DNA of 64,000 bases from NCBI GenBank assembly GCA_016218685.1, contig JACRDD010000019.1:1-64000 (forward strand). Reading direction: 5' to 3'. The notes below the pieces were generated by a model, which saw nothing but the letters and a program-made list of their open reading frames with translations, did not search any database and was not told where the DNA came from. The DNA is from Desulfobacterales bacterium (GTDB lineage Bacteria; Desulfobacterota; Desulfobacteria; Desulfobacterales; Desulfosarcinaceae). A program made the position numbers and the translations under genes. How positions within the stretch are numbered: position 1 is the first letter of the stretch; each line of letters begins with the position of its first letter. Positions 20,525-29,390 of the stretch are shown here, piece after piece.

Positions 20525-21411
20525 GATACCGCATCGCCCATACGACGGCCTACCGCTATTCAGAGCCGGCCTCGCTCTCCCAGAACGAACTGTTCCTCTC
20601 CCCCCGGATCACGGCCACCCAGGAAGTACTTCAAAGCCGGCTGGCCATCACGCCCGAACCCCAATACCTGCACCGGCGCACCGATTACTTCGGCAACCTC
20701 GCTCATGTCTTCATGGTCCAGCAGCCCCACCACGAGTTGACCATGACCGCCACCAGCCTGGTGCAGACAACGCCCCCGGACCCGCCCCCGGGCATCACAC
20801 CCCCGTGGGAAACCGTGGCTCAGCGCCTGGCGCGCCGTGAGCATCCGCCCGAACTGGAGGCCTGTCAGTTCGTGTTCGCCAGTCCGCTGGTCACTGTCTC
20901 GGCCGGCGCGCGGGCCTATGCGCAGCCCTCCTTCCCGCCGGGAACGCCCGTGCTGGCCGGGGCCGTGGCGCTCATGGGCCGCATCTTCCGGGAGTTCAAA
21001 TACGACAAGACGGCCACCACCGTGGACACCTGCGTGGACCAGTTGCTGGCCGACCGCAAAGGGGTGTGCCAGGACTTCGCCCACCTGGCCATCAGTTGCA
21101 TGCGCAGCCTGGGGCTGGCCGCCCGCTACGTGAGCGGCTACCTGGAGACCCAGCCGCCGCCGGGCAAGGCCAAGCTCATCGGCGCCGATGCCTCCCACGC
21201 CTGGATCGCCCTGTATGTGCCCGACTTCGGGTGGGTGGATCTCGACCCCACCAACAACCTGCCGGCCGGCGAGCGCCACATCACCCTGGCCTGGGGCCGG
21301 GACTACGGCGACGTCACGCCGGTCAAAGGCGTGGTCATGGGTGGCGGGGTGCACACCCTCACGGTGAGGGTGGATGTGACCGCGGAGACCACGCGCCTTG
21401 ACCCCCTTTAG
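20521..21411 (+). CDS. Transglutaminase-like cysteine peptidase family protein
   Basis: 296 residues starting MRYRIAHTTAYRYSEPASLSQNEL, the usual N-terminus of the family. The catalytic Cys is in DRKGVCQDFAHLAISCMRSLG, His in ASHAWIALYVPDFGWVD and Asp in LDPTNN. The start at 20521 overlaps the stop of the ATP-grasp-alpha-E fusion, so translation is coupled; a longer upstream frame is only a shadow. With the fusion it forms the second, compact version of the ATP-grasp/alpha-E/transglutaminase set. No Anbu-type peptidase gene, another frequent partner, is present in the window. Confidence 0.92.
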   Translation: MRYRIAHTTAYRYSEPASLSQNELFLSPRITATQEVLQSRLAITPEPQYLHRRTDYFGNLAHVFMVQQPHHELTMTATSLVQTTPPDPPPGITPPWETVAQRLARREHPPELEACQFVFASPLVTVSAGARAYAQPSFPPGTPVLAGAVALMGRIFREFKYDKTATTVDTCVDQLLADRKGVCQDFAHLAISCMRSLGLAARYVSGYLETQPPPGKAKLIGADASHAWIALYVPDFGWVDLDPTNNLPAGERHITLAWGRDYGDVTPVKGVVMGGGVHTLTVRVDVTAETTRLDPL

Positions 21412-21432
21412 AAAAGAGAGGGGACGACATTT

Positions 21433-21558
21433 ATGAGGGCTTTCCAGGGACCCTGGCTGCCCACGAAGCGGTATTCACCAAATGACTGGCCGGATCGATG
21501 GCCTCCGCCCGCGCGCCGCGGCCCAGCCGCCGGGGCAGAGGGCGGACAGCCCTTTTGA
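21433..21558 (+). CDS. Small hypothetical ORF, 41 codons
   Basis: Short frame with a plausible RBS (GAGGGGACGAC) eleven bases before the ATG, directly after the transglutaminase gene. The product is Pro/Arg-rich (PPPARRGPAAGAEGG) and resembles nothing I recognise. It contains a 13-base palindrome (CCAGGGACCCTGG) near its start. It may well be non-coding. Confidence 0.2.
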   Translation: MRAFQGPWLPTKRYSPNDWPDRWPPPARRGPAAGAEGGQPF

Positions 21559-21612
21559 AATTATTCGTATTCCTGATCGCAACAATTTGATGCAGAGGCA
21601 GTAATAAGCAAT

Positions 21613-22074
21613 ATGGAAATAATTGAACTAAAAGCTCTTGAAGGAAAGTATCTTTCGTCTGTTGAAAGCAATATCATGAACCCGGTAACAGAATGGCTCA
21701 ATCCCAAATTGATATTCGTTGATGAGAATAGAATGGAATGTGAATTTGTAGTCAGGCCGGAAATGGCGGACCCACTGGGCATTCTTCATGGCAGCATCAG
21801 GGCGGCAATGTTATGTGACGTGCTTGGGATATTGGCCAATCACCCCGGGGATGGGGTCTCAGCCATTACCACCGGCATGAATATAGATTTTATCGGCAAA
21901 GCGTACATTGGAGAGAAGGTAAGAGTAATTGCAGAAGTAACAAACAAGGGAAGCAGTTTGGTATATATGTCCGGAAAGATATTGAACGAAAAAGAACAAA
22001 TTGTGGCCAAGGGATCCACAAGGCTCTTTGTCCTGAAGAAAGAACGGGAAAAAGCGCGAGAAAATCATAAATAA
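21613..22074 (+). CDS. Hotdog-fold thioesterase (PaaI/4HBT-like)
   Basis: 153 residues of the PaaI-type acyl-CoA thioesterase superfamily. The helix after the active-site turn reads MADPLGILHGSIRAAMLCDVLG, where HGS replaces the commoner HGG. SAITTGMNIDFIGKAYIGEKV is the typical following strand pair. The gene is AT-richer than the transglutaminase block, and this marks the start of the accessory region. Substrate unknown. The ATG at 21613 lies 12 bases after GCAATA with only a weak RBS. Confidence 0.75.
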   Translation: MEIIELKALEGKYLSSVESNIMNPVTEWLNPKLIFVDENRMECEFVVRPEMADPLGILHGSIRAAMLCDVLGILANHPGDGVSAITTGMNIDFIGKAYIGEKVRVIAEVTNKGSSLVYMSGKILNEKEQIVAKGSTRLFVLKKEREKARENHK

Positions 22075-22211
22075 AATCGCATGCCCAAATGGCTCGCAGG
22101 GTCGCCTGGTCATGGTTTGGGCGTATTCTGGCGCTGAATTCTCATTTGCGAAGTCACCCCCCTGCCCGCCTGTAATGCGCAGCGTTGTTATTACGAAAGC
22201 AGTATTCCCAT

Positions 22212-22688
22212 ATGCAACAAATCAGCTCGCCTTGCCCAGACAACAATTTCCTTGGCGAACATGCGGAACTGATCCTGTCGAGCCTGTTGCGAATGACGGG
22301 CAGGAATCTGGTCGATCCCGCGCATTCGGATAAAGATCGCTATCGGTCCTTGTTCGAGGCGCCATTTTGTGTCGTGTCGCACAATACCGAGGCGGATCCC
22401 GTCTTCAACTATGGAAACAGGGTCGCCTTAAACCTCTTCGAAATGGAATGGGATGCTTTTACAAAGTTGCCATCGAGGCTTTCCGCAGAGCCGCAAATCA
22501 GAGATGAAAGAGAAAGATTGCTCGTGCGTGTAAAGCAATATGGTTTCATCGACGACTATAAAGGGGTGCGCGTATCTTCTTCAGGAAAGCGGTTTTTCGT
22601 TGAAGAATCCATTGTCTGGAACATGATGGATGCAAATGGCACGTATCGCGGGCAAGCGGCCGTTTTATTCAAATGGTCCAGGCTATGA
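22212..22688 (+). CDS. MEKHLA domain protein
   Basis: 158-residue stand-alone MEKHLA domain, a PAS-related sensor fold named from plant HD-ZIP III proteins and also found alone in bacteria. Typical segments are LFEAPFCVVSHNTEADPVFNYGN, LFEMEWDAFTKLPSRLSAEP, GVRVSSSGKRFFVEESIVWN and GQAAVLFKW. The ATG at 22212 is chosen; an upstream TTG at 22185 is possible, and neither has a strong RBS. Ligand and partner are unknown and no regulator gene is adjacent. Confidence 0.85.
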   Translation: MQQISSPCPDNNFLGEHAELILSSLLRMTGRNLVDPAHSDKDRYRSLFEAPFCVVSHNTEADPVFNYGNRVALNLFEMEWDAFTKLPSRLSAEPQIRDERERLLVRVKQYGFIDDYKGVRVSSSGKRFFVEESIVWNMMDANGTYRGQAAVLFKWSRL

Positions 22689-23026
22689 CCGCCTTGGCGA
22701 TAGCCGGAGCGGATTTGGTTCCCGCACCAGCGCAGTCCACGGACAAGTTGCGCAGCACATTGATAAAAACCATCTTCCGGCCAAAAAGAATTAACGCCGC
22801 CCAAAGAGCATAGGGGGCGACCAACCCAAGATCTACGGGCAGTCTTTAATGGCATTTTGTGGGTCTTGCGCACAGGGGCGCCCTGGAAGGATATGCCCCA
22901 GCGGTATCCTGCCAACCAGACATGCCATCGGTGGTTCCAGCGATGGGTTGAACTTGGAGATGGCTTGCATTGAACGTGCTATGTCAGGGGATCGGTTGAA
23001 GGGTTTGGGTGCAATGCACACGATGC
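22689..23026. other. Intergenic region without a recognisable gene
   Basis: About 340 bases between convergent genes. No ORF here has protein-like composition. A stretch at about 22693-22716 resembles the last codons of the ATPase gene at 24968 (bases 26106-26130) over some 25 bases, too short to call a relic. No terminator with a U-run is seen. Confidence 0.4.
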
Positions 23027-23704
23027 TTAATCCAAAGCAGTTAGGATTTTTATCAAACCTGGACCGAATCTTTCCCAGGTTTTTTCAAGACCTCCTTGGT
23101 CATTTTCTTCGGTGCAAATAATAGGAGTATTATTGTCAAACCATCCCCACTGACTTAAGCCTCCCGGTGTGGGGTAACCAACGGAGTTTTGTAAGGGGTA
23201 GCCCGAAGATTCGCACAGGGCTTTAGCGTAGGGTTCTCCAGGTGGACCGGAAAGGACAACACAGGGCTTCCATGAATGAAAGTGAATAATCAGCCGAGGT
23301 TTCGTTTTTTTGACCCAAGCGACAACGGCTTGAATTTCGGGTTCACTACCCGGCGAGGGGCCCGGATAGTATCTGGGTTGATCAAACTCAGCCGACCAGT
23401 TTTTGCTGGGATAGTTTCTATTCAAATCGACTCCATTACCATTCACCCGCTGAGAAGCTTTAAAACCGTCAGGATTTAAACAGGTTACAAGGGAAACAGA
23501 CCACTTTAAAGGGCTTCGATTTTGTTCGAGCCACTTCAAAGTCTGTTCTGCCAAGTGAACGCCTTCGGGTTCATCCCCATGAACCCCACCCATCATTAAA
23601 ATATGCGGTTTGCCGGGTTTTAGAAGCAGGTCTTCATCATGGAAAATAGCAATCGTGTTGTTCTTTCTAGACACTGCCCAGTCAGAGATTTTTAAAAGCT
23701 TCAT
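23027..23704 (-). CDS. M14-family zinc carboxypeptidase-like protein
   Basis: 225 residues. Zinc ligands are His42 and Glu45 in GGVHGDEPEG and the third His in IIHFHSW. The substrate-binding segment NPDGF...RVNGNGVDLNRNYP and the catalytic Glu region PIICTEEND are those of M14 peptidases, closest in kind to the murein-peptide amidase MpaA. No signal peptide, so probably cytoplasmic and perhaps for peptidoglycan peptide recycling (inference). The gene is AT-rich relative to flanking core genes. No clear RBS is seen before the ATG at 23704. Confidence 0.85.
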   Translation of the reverse strand: MKLLKISDWAVSRKNNTIAIFHDEDLLLKPGKPHILMMGGVHGDEPEGVHLAEQTLKWLEQNRSPLKWSVSLVTCLNPDGFKASQRVNGNGVDLNRNYPSKNWSAEFDQPRYYPGPSPGSEPEIQAVVAWVKKTKPRLIIHFHSWKPCVVLSGPPGEPYAKALCESSGYPLQNSVGYPTPGGLSQWGWFDNNTPIICTEENDQGGLEKTWERFGPGLIKILTALD

Positions 23705-23809
23705 AGCGATAAAAATACTCGGGAAATTTTAGGATGTCGACTGGCCCCCCATAGAAACCTCGATTTTTTTCAGTGAAAGGGTCTGTTGCCAGTCCTTCCA
23801 GATTGTCTC

Positions 23810-23840
23810 ATATCGCAGGTTTCAGGGGGGCCTGTGATTC
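23810..23840 (+). repeat. Small palindromic repeat, copy A
   Basis: Hairpin with arms ATCGCAGG (23812-23819) and CCTGTGAT (23831-23838). About 22 of 26 bases match the perfect palindrome at 29326-29355 in the same orientation. It lies between the M14 and SDR genes. It may be a REP-like element or a bidirectional terminator remnant. Confidence 0.5.
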
Positions 23841-23846
23841 CCTCTA

Positions 23847-24638
23847 TCATTCATCCTTCTTCAGCGGTGCCCCCGCGAGATACCTCGCCTGCAGTCGCCG
23901 CATACCGGATAGCCATCGATCGTAATCGGCCGTTTTTCGCTGCATATACTGTTTGACTTCCGGATGGGGCAAAATGAGGAAGCCCTCTTTTTCCAGACCC
24001 TCGAATACTGCATCGACCAGTTGATCGGGTTCCATCATGCCGTCCACGGCAGCGACGCCACCTTGCGTATCGGCCGTCATGGCCGTGCGGACCGCCTGGG
24101 GACAAAGCGCGAAGACTTTGATTCCCTGGTCTCCGTAAGTAATCGCCAGGCTTTCCGCCAGGCCGACGGCCGCGTGCTTGGTGACCGAGTAGGGAATGGA
24201 CCCGATCTGGCTGAGCAGTCCGGCGGCGGATGCCGTGATCATGATGCCGCCGCCGCCCCGGGAGATCATTCCGGGGATGACCGCCCGGGCCACAAAAATA
24301 TGGGCAAGCACGTTAATCTCCCAGATGCGCTGCCACTCCGCATTGGAAACTTCGTGTCCTCCGATCGCCAGAATGCCCGCATTGGAACAGAACAGATCGA
24401 TGGGGCCGAATTTTTCTTCTGCAAAACGGACCAGGCCGATAATATCTTCTTCCTTTCGGACGTCGCACCTGAAGGGAAGCGATCCCGTGATCCCTTTGGA
24501 AGTACGCGTCGCGCCCGCCTCGTTCACATCCGCTACGACGACACCCTTGGCGCCCGCCTGCGCGAACCTTCTGCACAATGCTTCGCCGATTCCGGAAGCA
24601 CCGCCGGTCACAACCACTATTTTATCTTTGATATCCAT
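23847..24638 (-). CDS. Short-chain dehydrogenase/reductase
   Basis: 263 residues of the classical SDR family, an NAD(P)-dependent alcohol/ketone oxidoreductase. The cofactor motif TGGASGIG is at 11-18, CSNAG in strand 4, the active-site Ser in ITASAAGL, and YSVTK with the catalytic Tyr and Lys near 155-159. Asp in VVVADVNE suggests NAD preference. The ATG at 24638 is chosen because AAGGAGGTT precedes it; the frame remains open further upstream. Substrate unknown. It stands alone. Confidence 0.9.
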   Translation of the reverse strand: MDIKDKIVVVTGGASGIGEALCRRFAQAGAKGVVVADVNEAGATRTSKGITGSLPFRCDVRKEEDIIGLVRFAEEKFGPIDLFCSNAGILAIGGHEVSNAEWQRIWEINVLAHIFVARAVIPGMISRGGGGIMITASAAGLLSQIGSIPYSVTKHAAVGLAESLAITYGDQGIKVFALCPQAVRTAMTADTQGGVAAVDGMMEPDQLVDAVFEGLEKEGFLILPHPEVKQYMQRKTADYDRWLSGMRRLQARYLAGAPLKKDE

Positions 24639-24967
24639 TAGTTCAACCTCCTTAGACAATTCAAAAATCGCACATACCACCGTCGTAAGCCGAATCCCCC
24701 AGGCCAAGGCCCCACCCAATCAAGAATCATTTCAAAACAGGTGGTTGCAATGAGCGCAATAAACTTGAAAATTGGGTCATTGTCAAGAAATGAGGCCCAC
24801 CGGCGAACCGGACCACGAACTGAACACGCGTGGCGTTGAGTCGGCGCCAATGAATGCGCTGCATCCCCTTAAGCGGATCCGATATTGCCCGACCCGTTGC
24901 CTTGGGTGTATTTGTGAAGGCACCGGCACGCGGACCGGGATACAAAATCCCAATAAGCAGACGAGCA
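24639..24967. other. Divergent intergenic region
   Basis: About 330 bases between the divergent SDR and ATPase genes. It should hold both promoters, but no clear sigma70 pair stands out. Frames continue in from both genes upstream of the chosen starts and have no protein-like composition. Confidence 0.4.
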
Positions 24968-26131
24968 ATGATAAACACGTTGGCCATAGGCAATTATCGA
25001 TCGATTCTCAACCTGGTGGTACCCCTGGGAAAGCTCAATGTCATCACAGGGCCCAACGGCAGCGGTAAGTCCAACTTCTATCGCGCCCTGCGTCTATTGG
25101 CGGAAACCGCCCAGGGCGGTGTGGTCAATGCGCTGGCCCGCGAGGGGGGATTGAAGTCCACCTTCTGGGCCGGACCGGAAGAAATCTCCCGCAGAATGCG
25201 CGCAAGAGAGGTGCCGGTGGAAGGCAGCCGGCGCAAGAAGCCCGTTCGCTTGCATCTTGGATTTTCCGGAGAAGAACTGGGCTATGCCATATCCCTGGGA
25301 TTGCCCACGCCCTCCACTTCGGCTTTCGGCCTGGACCCGGAGATCAAGCGGGAATGTATCTGGGCGGGCCCCTTTTTACGCCTGGGAAGCCTTCTGGTGG
25401 ATCGCGACGGCTCGGTGATCAAGGTCCGTTCGGGCCGAAGCTGGGACGTCGCTTCCAAGCACATCAACGCTTTTGACAGCATGTTCAGCCAGGTGGCGGA
25501 CATGAACACGATGCCGGAAGTTTTTCGGATGCGCGAAACCATCCGGCATTGGCGGTTCTACGATCACTTCCGGACCGACCGCGATGCTCCCGCGCGCCTG
25601 CCACAACTGGGAACGCGCACCCCGGTGCTGCATCACGATGGCCGGGATCTGGCGGCGGCCCTGCAGACCATCCGGGAAATCGGCGACCGACATGCGCTGG
25701 AAGAGGCCATCCGCGACGCCTTCCCCGGCGCTGCCGTCGATATCCGCTTCGAGCAGGATACGCGCTTTTCCGTGGAGTTCCACCAGGAAGGAATTTTGCG
25801 ACCGCTGTCCAGCGCGGAGTTGTCCGACGGCACCTTGCGCTATCTCCTGTGGGTGGCGGCCCTGCTGACCCCCCGCCCCCCATCGCTGATGGTATTGAAC
25901 GAGCCGGAGACGAGTCTGCATCCGGACCTGTTGCCCGCCCTGGCCCGGCTCATTATCCGCGCATCAGCCTCGACCCAGGTCTGGGTCGTCACCCACGCAG
26001 CCAGACTCATCGCGGCACTGCAATCAGACAGCAATTGTCATTCGATCCAGTTGGAAAAGGATCTGGGACAGACACGGGTGATGGATCATCAAGACTGCTC
26101 CGACGAACCGCCTTGGCATTGGCCGGAGTGA
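24968..26131 (+). CDS. RecF/SMC-like AAA15 family ATPase
   Basis: 387-residue predicted ATPase of the COG4637 type. Walker A GPNGSGKS is at residues 28-35, a signature-like LSSAELSDGTLRYLLWVAAL follows in the C-terminal part, the Walker B region reads LMVLNEPETSLHPDLL, and the H-switch is in VWVVTHAARLIAAL. Single-domain members of this kind occur in DNA repair and in defence systems; no partner (such as an OLD-type TOPRIM) is adjacent. The ATG at 24968 is chosen because homology starts there; an upstream frame from 24854 looks non-coding. Its 3' part is present again, decayed, at 28815-29272. Confidence 0.85.
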   Translation: MINTLAIGNYRSILNLVVPLGKLNVITGPNGSGKSNFYRALRLLAETAQGGVVNALAREGGLKSTFWAGPEEISRRMRAREVPVEGSRRKKPVRLHLGFSGEELGYAISLGLPTPSTSAFGLDPEIKRECIWAGPFLRLGSLLVDRDGSVIKVRSGRSWDVASKHINAFDSMFSQVADMNTMPEVFRMRETIRHWRFYDHFRTDRDAPARLPQLGTRTPVLHHDGRDLAAALQTIREIGDRHALEEAIRDAFPGAAVDIRFEQDTRFSVEFHQEGILRPLSSAELSDGTLRYLLWVAALLTPRPPSLMVLNEPETSLHPDLLPALARLIIRASASTQVWVVTHAARLIAALQSDSNCHSIQLEKDLGQTRVMDHQDCSDEPPWHWPE

Positions 26132-26359
26132 AAAAAACGCTCGAAGCTTTTAGTGGATCAGCCTTATTCAGACGCTATGGGCCTTTTAAATTCGGCCCAA
26201 TTGAGACTGCAAAAGCCAGTCCTATTTCTATCTTCAACATCAGGCCGATTCACGATAGCCGGAACCCTCACATCTGAGTAGCATACGAATGACAGGTATA
26301 TCAGCATGATCGTAATAACAGGGAACGACGACCAATAAAACACTCCATTGAGGAATACC

Positions 26360-28825
26360 ATGAATACTGCCTCCTTTATTGAACCCAAGATCGAAAAAAT
26401 TCTCAGCGGCGTTAAACAGACTATAGAACAAGGGATGCAGAAACAATCTGATGTAACATGGGCCTTTGCCGTATGTGAGTATGATCGCTTTGCCGAAGAT
26501 CTGGCCAAATTGGGGCGGGATGCCGTAAAGGGCCTTATCACCTATGCCCGCGGCACCAATTTGGACCGCCGCATTTGTATTCTCATGGCACTGGGCAAGA
26601 TTGGATCGAACGCCGCCACCGACTATTTTATTGAAGCATTGCAATCCAATGTCATGCTCGAAAGAGAGTACGCGGCCATAGGGCTAGAAAAAGTTGCTGA
26701 TCCCAACGCCTTGGAAGAGTTGAAAAAAGCGATAGAAACGGAAACGCAGATCCGGGGTAGCCTTTACAGGGCCATCATTGCCATTGCCGATGACAGCACT
26801 AAAACTCTTTTTATGAAGGCTTTGGAAGATGAATCCCCTGAAATCAGAAGGACCGCTATCTCTCATTTTGCGCAAACGCCCGGTGACGATGTGCTTCACA
26901 TCCTCCTCAAAGCTTTGCACGATAAACAGATGGGGGTCGTATACGGTGCTGTGCGTGGGCTGAAACTCTATGGTGAATCCATCGTAGATGACCTGATCGA
27001 GAAGACCACTGCTAAGGGTACGTATGTTCGTGCAGCGGCAGTGCAGCTGTTGGGGGACATCAAAAGCGACAAGGCCGTTGAACCTTTATGTCAACTACTC
27101 CAACAAAGCAATAATAAGGCGCTCAGAGCCGACATCGCCCTTTCGCTAGGCAAGATAAAGTCCCCAGTAGCAGTCAAATTCCTTTGCAAAGCACTTAAAG
27201 ACCCCGACTCAAAAGTACGAGCCAATGCGGCCGAGGCTCTGGGCCAAATAGGCTCACCGGATGCGACCTACGATTTGGAGGCCTCTTTATACCTGGAAGG
27301 TTTTGATTATAACGGCCTTGTTGGGAATCAAGCCACGATTGCTCTGGGGAAAATCAAAACACCGTTTTCGACAAAGGCCCTCATCAAAGCGCTCCAGCAT
27401 AAAGATGGTGAAGTGAGACGACATGCGGCTGACGGCCTGAAAAAGCATAAGGCCATTGACGCTATCCCCGCCATTGAAGAGGCGCTATCTCACGAGAAGC
27501 ATGATAGTCATAGAAAAATAATGGAAAACGTGCTGTTTCAACTCAAAAAAAGCAAGGCGGTCGCAGACCGGAATAAGCCCAAGGATAAAAAGGTTTCCAC
27601 CAGTGACGATGCAGCCGTTCAGCTGAAAAGTGAAGACCCCACCATCAGAAAAAAGGCAATCGCCGTCATAAAGAAAAAGGGGTTACCTGAAGAAGTATCT
27701 GCCATCGAACCATTGCTCTTTGACGACGATGCACAAGTCAGAAAAGAGGCCGCGGAAGCCATCAAGGCGATTGATCCGCACAGGACCGTCATCGATTCCA
27801 AGAATCAATTGGAAGCCGCGGATGGCACAAAATTACCATACATGATAGAGGCTCTGGGGATCATGGGCGATGACTCTTCTATTGAACCATTGTTGCCCTT
27901 TTTGGCTGATAGACGACCTCATATCCGCAGCGTAACCAAGGCTGCGCTAAAACGTCTGAAAATTTCCGATCATCTCCTGAAAAGAGCAGTGTTCGACGTT
28001 CAGATCAACGATTATTTGCATAAAGGGAATTACGGTAAGATTATTAAAACGGGCGCAGATGCTATAGCAATTCTAAGGAAGATAATGGTGGATATGGCTC
28101 ATCCCCTTCAAATGAATGCGGCCTTTGCCTTATATCGATTGGATTGGGAGCCAGAGACTCTGGAAGAGAAAATATGTTACTTTGCAAGGATTTCCGATCA
28201 GGCTCAATTGGATGCAATTGCCCAGGAGGGGGTTGGAACGCTCAAACAGCTTTTTATCAAAGGGGAGCATCCGGGGCCAATCGCCAAAGCATTGGCAAGC
28301 ACAGGCGCCGAAGGAATCACATTTATCATTGAAGAAAATCGTCGCTTTGTGGATCCTGTGGGGCACAACCCTGTGGTGGAAGCCCTATTGGAACATGGCA
28401 GGAATCATGTTGATCTGATGCTTGAGTATTTTGAAGGTGACACTTCACGACAGCAGACAAAGGGTTACCTCGCTCATGTTCTCGGCGCTTTTGGCACTTC
28501 CAAGGCGGTACAGCTTATCATGGAATTCTTGGAAGACGCCTTAAAAGAGACGACGCCAAGTGACAATATCAACTATTTCGCTGCGGCCAAAGCACTGGGT
28601 ACCATAGGCGACAGCCGTGCCGTCCCGTTGCTTATTAAAGCATTAAAAAGCAAGCATCCTTGGCGACGGGGCGCAGCTTCGGCATTAGGCGACATTGGCA
28701 GCAAAGAGGCTGTCTTCGTCCTTCGAGATGCTGTTAAGCAAGATGATGTCAGCGTCAAAAACCTGGCTGCCGCTGCCTTAAAACAAATTGGCGTTGAGCC
28801 GGACATCGATCAGAGTGGATCGTGA
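26360..28825 (+). CDS. HEAT/PBS-lyase-like repeat protein
   Basis: 821 residues built from about 20 helical HEAT-like repeats (for example AVEPLCQLLQQSNNKALRAD, ALKDPDSKVRANAAEALGQI and AVPLLIKALKSKHPWRRGAA) with a Lys-rich linker near residues 395-420. It has no catalytic motif or signal peptide, so it is probably a scaffold or protein-binding module. The ATG at 26360 follows GAGGA by five bases. The reading frame runs into the decayed ATPase copy and uses a TGA there, so the last three residues (SGS) are borrowed and the true C-terminus may be lost. Codon use is AT-richer than core genes. Confidence 0.85.
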   Translation: MNTASFIEPKIEKILSGVKQTIEQGMQKQSDVTWAFAVCEYDRFAEDLAKLGRDAVKGLITYARGTNLDRRICILMALGKIGSNAATDYFIEALQSNVMLEREYAAIGLEKVADPNALEELKKAIETETQIRGSLYRAIIAIADDSTKTLFMKALEDESPEIRRTAISHFAQTPGDDVLHILLKALHDKQMGVVYGAVRGLKLYGESIVDDLIEKTTAKGTYVRAAAVQLLGDIKSDKAVEPLCQLLQQSNNKALRADIALSLGKIKSPVAVKFLCKALKDPDSKVRANAAEALGQIGSPDATYDLEASLYLEGFDYNGLVGNQATIALGKIKTPFSTKALIKALQHKDGEVRRHAADGLKKHKAIDAIPAIEEALSHEKHDSHRKIMENVLFQLKKSKAVADRNKPKDKKVSTSDDAAVQLKSEDPTIRKKAIAVIKKKGLPEEVSAIEPLLFDDDAQVRKEAAEAIKAIDPHRTVIDSKNQLEAADGTKLPYMIEALGIMGDDSSIEPLLPFLADRRPHIRSVTKAALKRLKISDHLLKRAVFDVQINDYLHKGNYGKIIKTGADAIAILRKIMVDMAHPLQMNAAFALYRLDWEPETLEEKICYFARISDQAQLDAIAQEGVGTLKQLFIKGEHPGPIAKALASTGAEGITFIIEENRRFVDPVGHNPVVEALLEHGRNHVDLMLEYFEGDTSRQQTKGYLAHVLGAFGTSKAVQLIMEFLEDALKETTPSDNINYFAAAKALGTIGDSRAVPLLIKALKSKHPWRRGAASALGDIGSKEAVFVLRDAVKQDDVSVKNLAAAALKQIGVEPDIDQSGS

Positions 28826-29272
28826 CGGCTCGGTCATCAAGGTGCGTGAGGCCATCCGCGATGCCTTCCCCGGCGCCGGCATCGATATCCGCATCCAGCA
28901 GGATACGCGTTTTTCCGTGGACTTATGCCAGGGAGGGAATTGCGGCCGCTTTCGAGCGCGGAACTATCTGACGGCACCCTGCGCTATCTCCTCTGGGTGG
29001 CGGCCCTGCTGACCCCCCGCCCCCCATCGCTGATGGTACTCAACGAACCGGAGACAAGTCTCCACCCTGACCTGTTGCCCGCCCTGGCCCGGCTGATCAT
29101 CCGCGCCTCGGCCGCGACCCAGGTGTGGGTCGTAACGCACGCGAGCAGACTCATCGCGGCATTGCAGGCAGACCGCCATTGCCATTCGATCCAACTGGAA
29201 AAGGATTTGGGACAGACCCGAGTGATGGATCAAGATTTATCCAATGAACCGTCTTGGCATTGGCCGGAGTGA
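28815..29272 (+). pseudogene. Decayed 3' copy of the AAA15 ATPase gene
   Basis: Bases 28815-28845 match 25397-25427 of the intact gene. Then about 275 bases are missing, and 28848-29272 match 25702-26131 at roughly 85% identity. A frameshift near 28930 separates the front part from a 115-codon open piece (LSSAELSDGTLRYLLW ... NEPSWHWPE). Similarity continues for about 50 bases past both stop codons. It has no Walker A and cannot be active. It shares orientation with the intact gene, with the HEAT gene between the two copies. Confidence 0.9.
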
Positions 29273-29325
29273 TCGAAGAACGCGCGAAGCATTTTGCAGA
29301 TCAGCATTCTTTGGATACTATTCTC

Positions 29326-29355
29326 GTATCACAGGTTTTAACAGGCCTGTGATAC
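29326..29355 (+). repeat. Small palindromic repeat, copy B
   Basis: Perfect 10-base arms GTATCACAGG and CCTGTGATAC around a 10-base loop, directly after the decayed ATPase copy and before the toxin-antitoxin pair. It resembles copy A at 23810. There is no U-run, so it is not a standard terminator on this strand. A lone half, CCTGTGATAC, recurs at about 31508-31517. Confidence 0.6.
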
Positions 29356-29390
29356 TCTTCACAGATCACAATTAATTTGCTGTCACCAAG

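Noticed and set aside
21446-21458. Palindrome CCAGGGACCCTGG as a terminator
   Set aside because: It has a one-base centre and no T-run, so it cannot form a standard terminator.
22693-22716. Possible further relic of the ATPase 3' end
   Set aside because: About 21 of 25 bases agree with 26106-26130, but the flanks do not match; too short to separate from chance.
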